In this document: piece after piece, positions 23,943 through 31,901 of the stretch
How positions within the stretch are numbered: the first letter of the stretch is position 1
How the letters are laid out: the number at the start of each line of letters is the position of its first letter
Assembly (NCBI GenBank): GCA_964562155.1
Contig: CAZLRU010000001.1
Coordinates: forward strand, 45,702 to 109,701
Source: JAGOUY01 sp964562155
GTDB taxonomy: Bacteria > Patescibacteriota > Patescibacteriia > 2-12-FULL-60-25
Direction: 5' to 3'
Length of the DNA stretch: 64,000 nucleotides
Made by a program: the position numbers and the translations under genes
The notes under the pieces: model-generated
Told to the model about the DNA's origin: nothing
Database searches by the model: none
Seen by the model: only the letters and a program-made list of their open reading frames with translations

Positions 23943-23949
23943 GGTTAGA

Positions 23950-24273
23950 TTAATCTCTGTTTCGTCTGCGGCAGCTCGTGAGGAGGAGGGCGGCGATGGC
24001 TCCTAGTGCGGCAGCCAAGCCGGCAACCTGCCAAGGATTCTGACGTGCATAGCGATCAGCGGTTTTGCGAGTTGTATCCCACTGCTCTTGGATCTCCTTG
24101 CCTTTATCTTGGGCCTGTTCTTTAAGATCTTCCCATTGTTCTTTTGCGGCTTCTACGTAGCGTTCTCCTTCTTGCTTTATCGTGTTCATGGTTTCTTGAG
24201 ACTTGGTGGCGATGTGATCGAGATTGCGTGTCAAGCTGTTCTGGTTGGATTGATCGTTATTCTTGGGGTCCAT
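23950..24273 (-). CDS. DUF883/ElaB-YqjD-like stress protein
   Basis: 107 residues. A long charged amphipathic helix (KQEGERYVEAAKEQWEDLKEQAQDKGK) precedes RQNPWQVAGLAAALGAIAALLLTSCRRR, which is the diagnostic C-terminal R-NPW-x-G membrane anchor of the ElaB/YqjD family. Characterised members bind ribosomes at the inner membrane in stationary phase. It is first in a minus-strand group with the holin-like and YihY genes. Confidence 0.8.
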   Translation of the reverse strand: MDPKNNDQSNQNSLTRNLDHIATKSQETMNTIKQEGERYVEAAKEQWEDLKEQAQDKGKEIQEQWDTTRKTADRYARQNPWQVAGLAAALGAIAALLLTSCRRRNRD

Positions 24274-24389
24274 ATAGGTTGATGCTAAAAGAATAAAGTC
24301 CTCCTTTATTTATTCCATGCCTATTCGAAGAGAGTGTCAAGCGAATTTTTGTGAAAAGAAGTGCTTCGAGAGCTTCTCTCTAAGAGTAT

Positions 24390-24418
24390 ATTGACAGGTG
24401 GTTCGTTGTATTTCATGA
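24390..24418 (+). promoter_or_regulatory. thrS promoter
   Basis: TTGACA (24390-24395), 17-bp spacer, CATGAT (24413-24418). Transcription would start near 24424, giving the T-box-like leader. Confidence 0.6.
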
Positions 24419-24423
24419 TAGAT

Positions 24424-24561
24424 CCATCCTCCGGACTCACCAACCGGCGTCGACAGTTCAAGATAATGAAGCCGTCCTGGTTCGTGCCAGGGAAGCCGGG
24501 TGGAACCGTCTGGTCATTTGACTGGATCCCGTGCGAAACATCATTGCGTGTTTCGTTTTTT
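24424..24561 (+). promoter_or_regulatory. Short T-box-like riboswitch leader of thrS
   Basis: The T-box element GGGTGGAACC (24498-24507) lies in a textbook antiterminator: CGGG (24497-24500) pairs with CCCG (24528-24531), TGGAA is the bulge that would receive the tRNA NCCA end, and CCGTC (24506-24510) pairs with GACTGG (24520-24525, one bulge). A hairpin (24476-24480 with 24487-24491) precedes it. An upstream 4-bp hairpin (24431-24434 with 24444-24447) exposes ACTCACCAA, containing the Thr codon ACC (24439-24441), as an unusually short Stem I. A terminator hairpin follows at 24534-24561. The antiterminator and terminator do not overlap directly, so the mode of action is uncertain. Confidence 0.65.
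24534..24561 (+). terminator. Terminator in the thrS leader
   Basis: Stem CGAAACA/TGTTTCG (24534-24540 with 24549-24555) followed by six T residues, 18 nt before the thrS ATG. As thrS is the only downstream gene, it should act in regulation. Confidence 0.7.
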
Positions 24562-24579
24562 GTTTCTTCATTTTTTCCT

Positions 24580-26373
24580 ATGTTTCCTATCGAAACTCGC
24601 CGCCATAGTGCGGCTCATGTGATGGCGGCAGCTATCAAGCGCGTTTTTCCCGAGGCGAAGCTTGGCGTTGGTCCGGTTGTTGAAAACGGCTTTTATTATG
24701 ATATCGATATCGGTCGACCGGTGACACCCGAGGACATTGTTGCTATCAACAAAGGGATGACGCGGATTGTGCAAGAGAACCCGGCTTTCACCCGTGAAGA
24801 AGTAACGATTGATGAGGCGATTCGTTTGTTCGGAGAGATGGGACAGATCTATAAGGTTGAGCTTTTGACTGATTTAAAAACAAAAGGAACGACTAAAGTA
24901 TCGATTGAAGAAGCTCAGGACGTGGATCCGCAAAATGTAGGAGTTGCTTCTATTTATCGAACGGGGGATTTTGTTGATCTTTGTCGAGGGCCTCATGTGA
25001 CGCAGGCTAAAGAGATTGGCGTCTGGAAGTTGTCGAAAATCGCCGGCGTGTATTGGCGAGGCAAGGATACGAATCCGCAAATGCAGCGTATTTATGGATT
25101 GTGTTTTGCTACAAAGGAAGAACTGGCTGCCTACGAGGCTATGATGGCCGAAGCCGAGAAGCGGGATCATCGGAAGCTTGGCGCTGAGCTCGATTTGTTT
25201 TCCTTTTCGCCGTTAGTGGGGTCTGGATTGCCTTTATTTAGCTCTAAAGGCTCAATGCTTCGGCAATTGCTCACAGACTTTGTGTGGGAGCTTATGAAGC
25301 CGTATGGCTATGAGCGCGTTTGGATTCCTCATATCACCAAGGCGGACTTATATAAGACTTCCGGTCATTGGGAAAAATTTGAAGATGATTTGTTTCATGT
25401 GTCGAGCAAGAAAACAGATGAAGCATTCGTGCTTAAGCCCATGAATTGTCCGCATCATACTCAGATTTATGCGGCTAAACCTAGGAGTTATCGCGATCTT
25501 CCTATTCGCATGAGTGAGGTGACTACGGTCTACCGTGACGAGAATACGGGTCAGCTTCAGGGGCTTACTCGTGTCCGTTCGATTACGCAAGATGATGCGC
25601 ATGTATTTTGCCGACCGGATCAGGTTCAGGATGAAGCCCGTGCTATCTACGATATTGCTGAACGGTTTTATGCAGCGTTTGGCATGTCGTTTCAACGTGT
25701 GTGCTTGAGTGTTCGTGATCCACAGAAGCCCGAGAAGTATCTTGGCAGTGATGAGGTGTGGAATGGCGCAGAGAAAGCGTTGGCAGAAGTCATGCAGAGT
25801 GTTGGACGTGAGGTTGTGATTGCAGAAGGGGACGCGGCGTTCTATGGGCCAAAGCTTGATTTCTTGGTTAAGGACGCGATCGGTCGTGAATGGCAGCTTG
25901 CTACTATTCAGCTCGACTTTAACTTGCCCGAGCGCTTTGAACTTGAATATGCCGATGCAGATGGAACAAAAAAACGTCCCGTCATGGTTCATCGCGCTAT
26001 TTTAGGCTCAGTAGAACGCTTTATGGGGATTTTGATCGAGCATTTTGCCGGAGCTTTTCCATTGTGGCTTTCGCCTGTCCAAATTGCTATTTTGCCGGTT
26101 GCGGATCGACATGTAGAGTTTGCTGAATCGCTTGCCAAGGAATTGCAGCAACATGATCTGCGTGTGGAAGTTGATACATCCACGGAGTCTGTTGGGAAGA
26201 AGATCCGCAATGCGGAGAAGGCCAAGCATCCGGTGATGTTGGTGGTGGGGGATAAGGAGGCGGAGGGTGGGCCGCTTACAGTGCGCAGACGTGGGAAGGC
26301 GGAGCAGGAGATGGTTGAAAAAATCCTGTTTGTAGAGCAGATCTTGAAGGAAGTGTCAGAAAGAGCTTTGTAA
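24580..26373 (+). CDS. thrS: Threonine--tRNA ligase lacking the TGS domain
   Basis: 597 residues: a class II aminoacyl-tRNA synthetase charging tRNA-Thr. The start ATG (24580, after TTTTTTCCT) places the editing-domain motif HSAAH at residues 9-13, so the usual N-terminal TGS domain of about 60 residues is missing. The open frame upstream to 24361 lies in the leader RNA and does not encode TGS. Other landmarks are YRTGDFVDLCRGPHV (editing domain), MNCPHH and YRDENTGQLQGLTRVRSITQDDAH (motif 2), AILGSVERFMGILIEHFAGAFP (motif 3) and the anticodon-binding domain from about residue 495. A terminator follows. Confidence 0.95.
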   Translation: MFPIETRRHSAAHVMAAAIKRVFPEAKLGVGPVVENGFYYDIDIGRPVTPEDIVAINKGMTRIVQENPAFTREEVTIDEAIRLFGEMGQIYKVELLTDLKTKGTTKVSIEEAQDVDPQNVGVASIYRTGDFVDLCRGPHVTQAKEIGVWKLSKIAGVYWRGKDTNPQMQRIYGLCFATKEELAAYEAMMAEAEKRDHRKLGAELDLFSFSPLVGSGLPLFSSKGSMLRQLLTDFVWELMKPYGYERVWIPHITKADLYKTSGHWEKFEDDLFHVSSKKTDEAFVLKPMNCPHHTQIYAAKPRSYRDLPIRMSEVTTVYRDENTGQLQGLTRVRSITQDDAHVFCRPDQVQDEARAIYDIAERFYAAFGMSFQRVCLSVRDPQKPEKYLGSDEVWNGAEKALAEVMQSVGREVVIAEGDAAFYGPKLDFLVKDAIGREWQLATIQLDFNLPERFELEYADADGTKKRPVMVHRAILGSVERFMGILIEHFAGAFPLWLSPVQIAILPVADRHVEFAESLAKELQQHDLRVEVDTSTESVGKKIRNAEKAKHPVMLVVGDKEAEGGPLTVRRRGKAEQEMVEKILFVEQILKEVSERAL

Positions 26374-26381
26374 TATGAAAT

Positions 26382-26413
26382 AAATACCCTCCGCGCATGT
26401 GCGGAGGGTATTT
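26382..26413. terminator. Bidirectional terminator between thrS and the coiled-coil gene
   Basis: A perfect 13-bp stem (26382-26394 with 26401-26413) with A/T ends on both sides, between convergent genes. Confidence 0.9.
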
Positions 26414-26431
26414 ATTTGGGTGAATCCTTGT

Positions 26432-29400
26432 TTATTCTCTTACTCTGCTACTTGTTTCTCGCATGGCTTGTTTAAGACTTTGGTAGAGAGAGGTGATCAG
26501 TTCTGGATTTTTCCCAGCTCCTTTCAAAGCGTCCTGCAGAACTCGTACTCGGGCTGTGTAGTTGAAGATCAGGTCGAGATGTGTTTCTTCGTTATCAACC
26601 TCCATGTTAGCAACACGTTCTGCTGCTTCGAGCATAAAGGTGGCATGGGCGGCCGTTTCTTCTAAGGTTTTGCCTCCGAATTCTTTTTTGAGTGCATTTA
26701 ATCCTTTTTGAGCGTCAGCGCGTTCTTCTTTTGTTTTTCCGACGCTGGCTTTTGCTTCTAATATCTGAAGCGCGCGAAGGGTTGTTTTTTCTACACTCTT
26801 TAATTCTGTTCGCTCATCTTCGCTGAGGACGGGTGTGCGTTTGAATTCTTCTCCAGAGGCTACTTTTTGAAGCGTGATGATTGGAATGGCGTTTCTTCGG
26901 TCCAGTGTGGCTGTGTTGAAGTCTTGATCCGTAGTTCGGTAACTGAGGGTGTTTTTTGTTAGTAGATCCATGGCTTGTTGGTTGTATGTTTCGTTCAGTT
27001 TTTTGCCGGTGATGGTTTTATTGAGAACGAATGTGTCCATGAGTGTTTTTGCCAATTCCTCCGTCTCCTCAAGCTTTTTAAGATTTTCTTCGAAGAGGCG
27101 TTCGCTTTGTTGACGTTTGGCGATGGTGTTTGGATCTTTCTCGGCGAGAATTCGTTCGCCTCGCCAGTTTTTGGCAAAGACGGGACTGTCCTTTTGTACT
27201 GCATTAAGGAGTTGTTGCGTTTCTTCGTATCGATCCATGGCAGCCTCGTATTGTTTTTTCAGCGCTGCTACGTCGCGGCGTGTTGTAGCTTCGGTGATAC
27301 TTGTCCAAAGTGAGCCGAGGAATGATTTTTTAGGAGCTTCGTAGGCGAGGGCGACTTGACCAGGAACTTCAACAAATTCACCGCGTTCAGCTAATTTATC
27401 GGCGATGGCTTTTAGTTCTGTTTGGTACCCTTCTGCGCGTTTTTGGTAAACGGCAACGTTCCGGGCGCGTTCTTTTTCTTCTATAAAGCGTTTTGCTTCA
27501 GCTTTTATAATCAATTTCTCGTCTTCGTCGGTTGTTGCTGCTCCTTCACGGACTCTGTTTAGCATCCGTTGTTCATCTTCGGCTAATGGTTTTTCATCTA
27601 GCGGCGTGGTTAGGTCGTCTCTTCTGTTTTTGTTCGGTCTTTTGATCGCAACATCTCCTTTGTCTAGTTTTTTAAATCGATCTGTTTTGTTAAGCTGATC
27701 TGCTACTTCTCGAGTTAGTTCTTCCAAGTTTTGTATTCGGTGTTTTGCTAAAAACGCTCGATCATCGATTTGCTTAAATTCGTCTTCTGATTCTTCCGTT
27801 TTTGGTGTTGCCGCGGGTGATTTTTCTCCTTGGCTTATTGTTCCCAGATGCTTTTCTAGGAGAGTTTGATATTTTTTTAAGCGCGTTATTTCCATTTTGG
27901 CCGTTTCACGACCTTCTTGATCTGCTTCGCTGCGTGCTCTTTGGGCTGTTTTAACGATTTTCTCCTTCAGATACGCGATTCTTGCTCTTAGTGTTTGTGG
28001 GGTTTCATCTGCCAGGCTTGGAAGGCGATACGTGTTGTTGTCTGGAAGCTCTGGTTCAATTACGCCAAAATTATCCGAAGCTGTTTTTGGGATGTCTCCT
28101 TTTTTTGGAAGTGGGGGAGGGATCGGCTGTTCTTTGGGGGTCACATAGGCGTGCATCGCTCGATGGCGCGCCTCATCATCGTCTCCGAACTCATCAACGA
28201 GTTGATCTCTGCCTAATCCGCTCTCTTCGAAATCGCCCTGTTCAAGAGTTTCGCTTGTTCCGATATCAATTTCTACGTCTTGTGTTGATTCGTTGGTTTG
28301 TTCTTGGGTGGGGTAAAGTGTCTTGAGCAGTCTCTCTAGTTTTGCTTTTGTTGACTCGATGTTCCTTTTATCTTCTGGAGATGTTTGCGGACGTTGTTCG
28401 AGTTCTTGAATTCGGTTTTTTATTTCGTCTTCAGCCGTTGGAAATACAAGAGCGGCGCTGTATTCATCGCCAGCTTCATCATATCTTCTCCGTAGGCTGT
28501 CTCGGTTATCTTGGACGACTTTTAGGCGTTTATGAGTTCTCATTCGGGCATCCGTTGTAACCCCTTCGTCTTCCTCTTTTTCTAAAATCGCTACCCGGTC
28601 TTCTGCTTCCGCGAGTTTTTTCCCAATATCTTTTATGCTTTGTTGGAGGGTTGATAAATGTGCCTCGCGTTCTTCCGGGGAGATAATGATATCGAGTTCG
28701 TCCGCGAGTTTTTGAGCTTCTAGGTACGACTGCCCCTGTTCCATGATCTCATCGAGTGGAAGTGTGTGGCTGCTCTCTTGAAATAGGCTGTTGTCTCTTA
28801 GAGCGGTTAGCGGTTTTCCAAATCCCCAGCCCCAAGGTTTTGATGGGTCGTTTGTTTTTGTCTCGGCTTTTGCTCTTGATGTTTCTTGAGCTTGTACCAG
28901 TACCTGCATTCGTTCGAGGTCTGCGAAGTTATTTTTAAGTTGTTGAAGACGGATTTTGTTATTTGGATTTGTTTTATCCATCTCCTCGATCAGTTCTTCG
29001 AGGTTGAATGAGATTTCTTCCGCGGCTGTTGGGTAGGTGGCGTACGTGTCCAGTTCTTCATTGGTTGCGGCTTGTGTCTTGGAGAGCTGGGCAACGCGCT
29101 TTTCAGTCTCTCTTATTTTTCCTTGGAGGCCCTTTCTTTTTCCAGAGGTAGTATTCCCGTGGGTATTAGCGGCTTCTTTGTCTTCTGTCAGCTGACGTTT
29201 AAGCGATCTTAGTTCTTGATCTTGGGCACGGAATGTTTCAATGAGTTCTTTATGGTGCGCCGCTCGCGCCTCATTTGAAACAAGAATGCCGTATTTATCT
29301 GCAAGGCTATTTAACAACGCTTCGCCTTCAGGGCCTCGCTTGATTGCTTTTAGCTCACTTATTTTAGAACGCTTCTTCTTTGATGTGGTATCTGGTACAT

Positions 29401-30130
29401 CGATTTCTTCTTCCCCCCATTCTATTGAAGGCGCTCTGTCCGCCTCTTCTTCGTCGAGTGCGGCCAAGTCTGTGAGTTCCAGCCCAGGTGAGTTCACTCC
29501 TTCTTCTATTGGTGCAATGGTTGCTGCTTCCTGTCGAGCGGTTGGGATGTTTTTTGGTGCTGGCTTAGGGATGTCTTTGAGTGTAAGACCTTTACGAATG
29601 TATTCAAGCTCTGCTAAGAGCTTCTCTTCCATGGCTCTGTGTCCATCGATGAGTTCCGTGTGTCCTTTGTGGAGATCAGCTACTTGCGTTTCGATCTGCT
29701 CCATTCGACCCATCATTTGTTGTAGATCGGTCGATAAAAACGAGGCGTATTTTCCTTTTACGAATGGGCTCGCTGTGTTTGAGGTGGTTGACTCTTTTAC
29801 AAGGGATTTTTTTGCATCCTTTCTGGCTTTCTTGGCTTCTGCTCTGGCTTCCGCGCGAAGTTCTTGCCGATAGGGATATAGGCGAGGTATGGCTTCTCGT
29901 TGAGGACGAGCAAGATCATTGCTGGTTGTTTCTGGTGACGCGTTCTGTTCGTCCAGTGTTTTTAGATCGTCTGTTTTGATTGTTTCCTTTTGAGCGATTT
30001 TGTGTACGCCGCTAGGATGCTCGTGATCTGAGGAGCGGGGTTTAGAAAAAGTACCTTCTCCCGTTATGGGTCGGAGTCGAGGCTGCTCTCTAGGTGTTCC
30101 ACTCAAGTTTGTTGAAGGTGCATGTTCCAT
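26432..30130 (-). CDS. Giant coiled-coil protein (1232 residues), unknown function
   Basis: I do not recognise this protein. It is soluble by composition, very rich in Glu, Lys, Arg and Gln, with long heptad-like helices and no signal peptide or membrane span. A Pro-rich N-terminal part (1-130) precedes a first coiled coil (about 130-185) and an acidic linker (200-250). A repeated unit is visible: residues 275-410 (LADKYGILVSNEARAAH...YPTAAEEI...) and 475-602 (LADELDIIISPEEREAH...FPTAEDEI...) share order and motifs. Further helical segments reach the C-terminus. The frame is open to 30259; the ATG at 30130 follows TTTTTTCTTCCT and a TATACT -10 (30153-30158). Possible roles are cytoskeletal or SMC-like scaffolding; no ATPase motif is present. 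Confidence 0.85.
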   Translation of the reverse strand: MEHAPSTNLSGTPREQPRLRPITGEGTFSKPRSSDHEHPSGVHKIAQKETIKTDDLKTLDEQNASPETTSNDLARPQREAIPRLYPYRQELRAEARAEAKKARKDAKKSLVKESTTSNTASPFVKGKYASFLSTDLQQMMGRMEQIETQVADLHKGHTELIDGHRAMEEKLLAELEYIRKGLTLKDIPKPAPKNIPTARQEAATIAPIEEGVNSPGLELTDLAALDEEEADRAPSIEWGEEEIDVPDTTSKKKRSKISELKAIKRGPEGEALLNSLADKYGILVSNEARAAHHKELIETFRAQDQELRSLKRQLTEDKEAANTHGNTTSGKRKGLQGKIRETEKRVAQLSKTQAATNEELDTYATYPTAAEEISFNLEELIEEMDKTNPNNKIRLQQLKNNFADLERMQVLVQAQETSRAKAETKTNDPSKPWGWGFGKPLTALRDNSLFQESSHTLPLDEIMEQGQSYLEAQKLADELDIIISPEEREAHLSTLQQSIKDIGKKLAEAEDRVAILEKEEDEGVTTDARMRTHKRLKVVQDNRDSLRRRYDEAGDEYSAALVFPTAEDEIKNRIQELEQRPQTSPEDKRNIESTKAKLERLLKTLYPTQEQTNESTQDVEIDIGTSETLEQGDFEESGLGRDQLVDEFGDDDEARHRAMHAYVTPKEQPIPPPLPKKGDIPKTASDNFGVIEPELPDNNTYRLPSLADETPQTLRARIAYLKEKIVKTAQRARSEADQEGRETAKMEITRLKKYQTLLEKHLGTISQGEKSPAATPKTEESEDEFKQIDDRAFLAKHRIQNLEELTREVADQLNKTDRFKKLDKGDVAIKRPNKNRRDDLTTPLDEKPLAEDEQRMLNRVREGAATTDEDEKLIIKAEAKRFIEEKERARNVAVYQKRAEGYQTELKAIADKLAERGEFVEVPGQVALAYEAPKKSFLGSLWTSITEATTRRDVAALKKQYEAAMDRYEETQQLLNAVQKDSPVFAKNWRGERILAEKDPNTIAKRQQSERLFEENLKKLEETEELAKTLMDTFVLNKTITGKKLNETYNQQAMDLLTKNTLSYRTTDQDFNTATLDRRNAIPIITLQKVASGEEFKRTPVLSEDERTELKSVEKTTLRALQILEAKASVGKTKEERADAQKGLNALKKEFGGKTLEETAAHATFMLEAAERVANMEVDNEETHLDLIFNYTARVRVLQDALKGAGKNPELITSLYQSLKQAMRETSSRVRE

Positions 30131-30152
30131 AGGAAGAAAAAATATTGTGATC

Positions 30153-30158
30153 AGTATA
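30153..30158 (-). promoter_or_regulatory. -10 element of the coiled-coil gene
   Basis: TATACT on the minus strand, predicting a leader of about 16 nt that is almost entirely pyrimidine plus AATATT. No clear -35 is visible. Confidence 0.45.
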
Positions 30159-30244
30159 CCACGCTTAGATGAAACAAAGAACTTTTTTCTTGTGCGAGTC
30201 GTTGTATCTGTTTTACTTTTTCTATCGTGTTCTGTTCTGATATG

Positions 30245-30280
30245 AAAATCCCCCGACACATATCATGGCAGGGGATTTTT
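30245..30280 (-). terminator. Terminator of the infC-rpmI-rplT operon
   Basis: Stem AAAATCCCC/GGGGATTTT (30245-30253 with 30271-30279) about 8 nt after the rplT stop. Confidence 0.75.
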
Positions 30281-30286
30281 GATTGG

Positions 30287-30625
30287 TTACGCTTTGACGA
30301 TTTTTGCGAAGATCGCTGGATGTTCCGCTCCGAGTTGGGAGAGAACTTTGCGATCGAGAATGATTCCGCGTTTCTTGAGATCTCCCATGAGCTTGGAGTA
30401 AGTGGTGCCAAGCAGACGAGCAGCGGCGTTGATGCGGATTTGCATGAGGCCACGGTTATCGCGCTTCTTGAGGCGACGGTCGCGGTAGGCGTTGGCGCCG
30501 GATTTGGTGGCGGCAACCTTGGCGAGGGTGATGCGGTTCTTGCGACCCCACATCATTCCTTTGGTGCGGGCCAAGATATTCTTTCGGCGTTTGATGCGAT
30601 GGGTTCCACGTTTGACGCGAGGCAT
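30287..30625 (-). CDS. rplT: 50S ribosomal protein L20 (bL20)
   Basis: 112 residues, essential for early 50S assembly. MPRVKRGTHRIKRRKNILARTKGMMWGRKNR is the basic N-terminal extension, and RINAAARLLGTTYSKLMGDLKKRGIILDRKVLSQLG is the globular RNA-binding domain. Last gene of infC-rpmI-rplT. In other bacteria L20 represses this operon; whether it does here is not visible. Confidence 0.97.
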   Translation of the reverse strand: MPRVKRGTHRIKRRKNILARTKGMMWGRKNRITLAKVAATKSGANAYRDRRLKKRDNRGLMQIRINAAARLLGTTYSKLMGDLKKRGIILDRKVLSQLGAEHPAIFAKIVKA

Positions 30626-30684
30626 ATGACAGGGAGTAGTGAGTAGGTCATCCGCCAGCTGGCGGAGGCGAGTAGCCGGACCAA

Positions 30685-30873
30685 TTAATTCGTAATAAGT
30701 TTCTTCATGCTACGAGCGAAGGTGCTGTAGACGCCCAGGTCGCTTCGTTTGTTTCGGGTCACTTTGCTGCTTTCGCGGCTGTTGAAGTGATCTTGGCCCG
30801 CTTTTCGTTTAATCAATTTGCCGGTGGCAGTGGTGCGCACGCGCTTGGCGATGGCTTTATGCGTTTTCATCAT
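30685..30873 (-). CDS. rpmI: 50S ribosomal protein L35 (bL35)
   Basis: 62 residues, MMKTHKAIAKRVRTTATGKLIKRKAGQDHF, with the conserved basic composition and a shortened C-terminus. Either of two adjacent ATGs (30873 or 30870) can start it; both follow CTCTCCTAAT. It lies between infC and rplT, the classical order. Confidence 0.96.
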   Translation of the reverse strand: MMKTHKAIAKRVRTTATGKLIKRKAGQDHFNSRESSKVTRNKRSDLGVYSTFARSMKKLITN

Positions 30874-30909
30874 ATTAGGAGAGTGGAAGTAGGGGAGTAG
30901 AGAAGTGGT

Positions 30910-31473
30910 TTATGACTTTCTGGCGATAATGGCTGAAACATTTCCTTGGTTGCGGGTAATCGCTTGTTCCAGGCCGACCGTGTATTTCTGAGAAAGATGC
31001 TGAATGAATTCTTGGATGCGTTGATTGGCGATGTCTCCATGTTCTTTTTCTCGACCGCGGAGACGGATCTCGATTTTGATCTTATCTCCATCTTCGAGAA
31101 AGCCTTCTGCTTGGCGTTTGCGAATGTCGAGATCATGCGTACCCATTTTGACGGAGAGTCGGATACCCTTTGTATCCACTTTCTTGGCGTGCGCTTTTTG
31201 AATACGGAGCTCTTTTTCTTTTTGGTATTTAAATTGGCCAAAGTCCAAGAGTTTACAGACGGGGGGTTCGGCTTTTGGGAAGACCTCGACGAGGTCGTAT
31301 CCGCGTTCCCGGGCAAGCGCAACGGCTTTTGGGACGTCGAGGACGCCGATTACGGCTCCTTCTTCGTCGATTACTCGTACTTCCGGTGCAACGATTTGCT
31401 CGTTGACGCGATAGACGGGCCCTTCCGGCTTCTTATTATATTGGCCGCCGCGGCGGCGATGATGAATACGCAT
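30910..31473 (-). CDS. infC: Translation initiation factor IF-3
   Basis: 187 residues. The N-domain (YRVNEQIVAPEVRVIDEEGAVIGVL...RGYDLVEVFPKAEPPVCKLLDFGQFKYQ) and C-domain (KGIRLSVKMGTHDLDIRKRQAEGFLEDGDKIKIEIRLRGREKEH) are complete. IF-3 binds 30S, prevents premature 50S joining and proofreads start codons. The start is ATG rather than the rare ATT used in many bacteria. Its ATG lies only 8 nt after the 3' CCA end of the tmRNA gene, so tmRNA processing would leave infC mRNA with a minimal leader and no Shine-Dalgarno. Confidence 0.96.
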   Translation of the reverse strand: MRIHHRRRGGQYNKKPEGPVYRVNEQIVAPEVRVIDEEGAVIGVLDVPKAVALARERGYDLVEVFPKAEPPVCKLLDFGQFKYQKEKELRIQKAHAKKVDTKGIRLSVKMGTHDLDIRKRQAEGFLEDGDKIKIEIRLRGREKEHGDIANQRIQEFIQHLSQKYTVGLEQAITRNQGNVSAIIARKS

Positions 31474-31481
31474 TGGGAGTT

Positions 31482-31901
31482 TGGTGGAGATGGGGGGTAT
31501 CGCACCCCCGTCCGAGCGGGCAATTCCGACCCTTCGTTCACAAGCTTAGTTAATCCAGAAATGTTCTAAGGAGAGCGGGGATCAACACCTTCTTCTTAGT
31601 AAGTTCCGGCCTTGTCTTCCTCCGAGTGGAACGGCGGGGAGAAATAAGTCTCAGGATATGTCGATCCGTCTTCGGCCTGAGACGCGCGCGAAGGGGACCG
31701 GCTCATCAGTTCGAGCTAAGACGCGAAGGTCTTAGGCGAAGGATGGAGCAAAGGAAGGCATCGTGAACGCCGAAGCGATCGCGGTGCGGACCTTGGTCAT
31801 GACGTTGGCAGTTGTCATGTGCGTATGAGTGGGTACGAGGACACACGCATCCTCGGCTTGCAGAGAGGGAATATGAACGTCGTCGATGCTGATTCATCCC
31901 C
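31482..31901 (-). ncRNA. ssrA: Transfer-messenger RNA (tmRNA)
   Basis: About 420 nt. The ends form a tRNA-like domain: 5' GGGGATG pairs with 3' CATCTCC, discriminator A and encoded CCA (31484-31482); the T-arm is GGGGG-TGCGATA-CCCCC. A 5' segment GGGGATGAATCAGCATCGACG matches the tmRNA start. Pseudoknot PK1 is supported by CGAGGA/TCCTCG (31836-31841 with 31850-31855) and an 8-bp second stem (31820-31827 with 31842-31849). The tag frame begins at GCC-AAC (31809) and ends TAA (31732-31734) inside a stem-loop, giving 25 residues starting ANVMTK and ending APSFA. It overlaps smpB by 8 nt and lies 8 nt before infC. Confidence 0.92.

Noticed and set aside
25348..25992. 214-residue minus-strand frame
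   Set aside because: Antisense shadow of thrS, which is unmistakable on the plus strand.
29241..29873. 210-residue plus-strand frame
   Set aside because: Serine-rich shadow of the coiled-coil gene on the minus strand.
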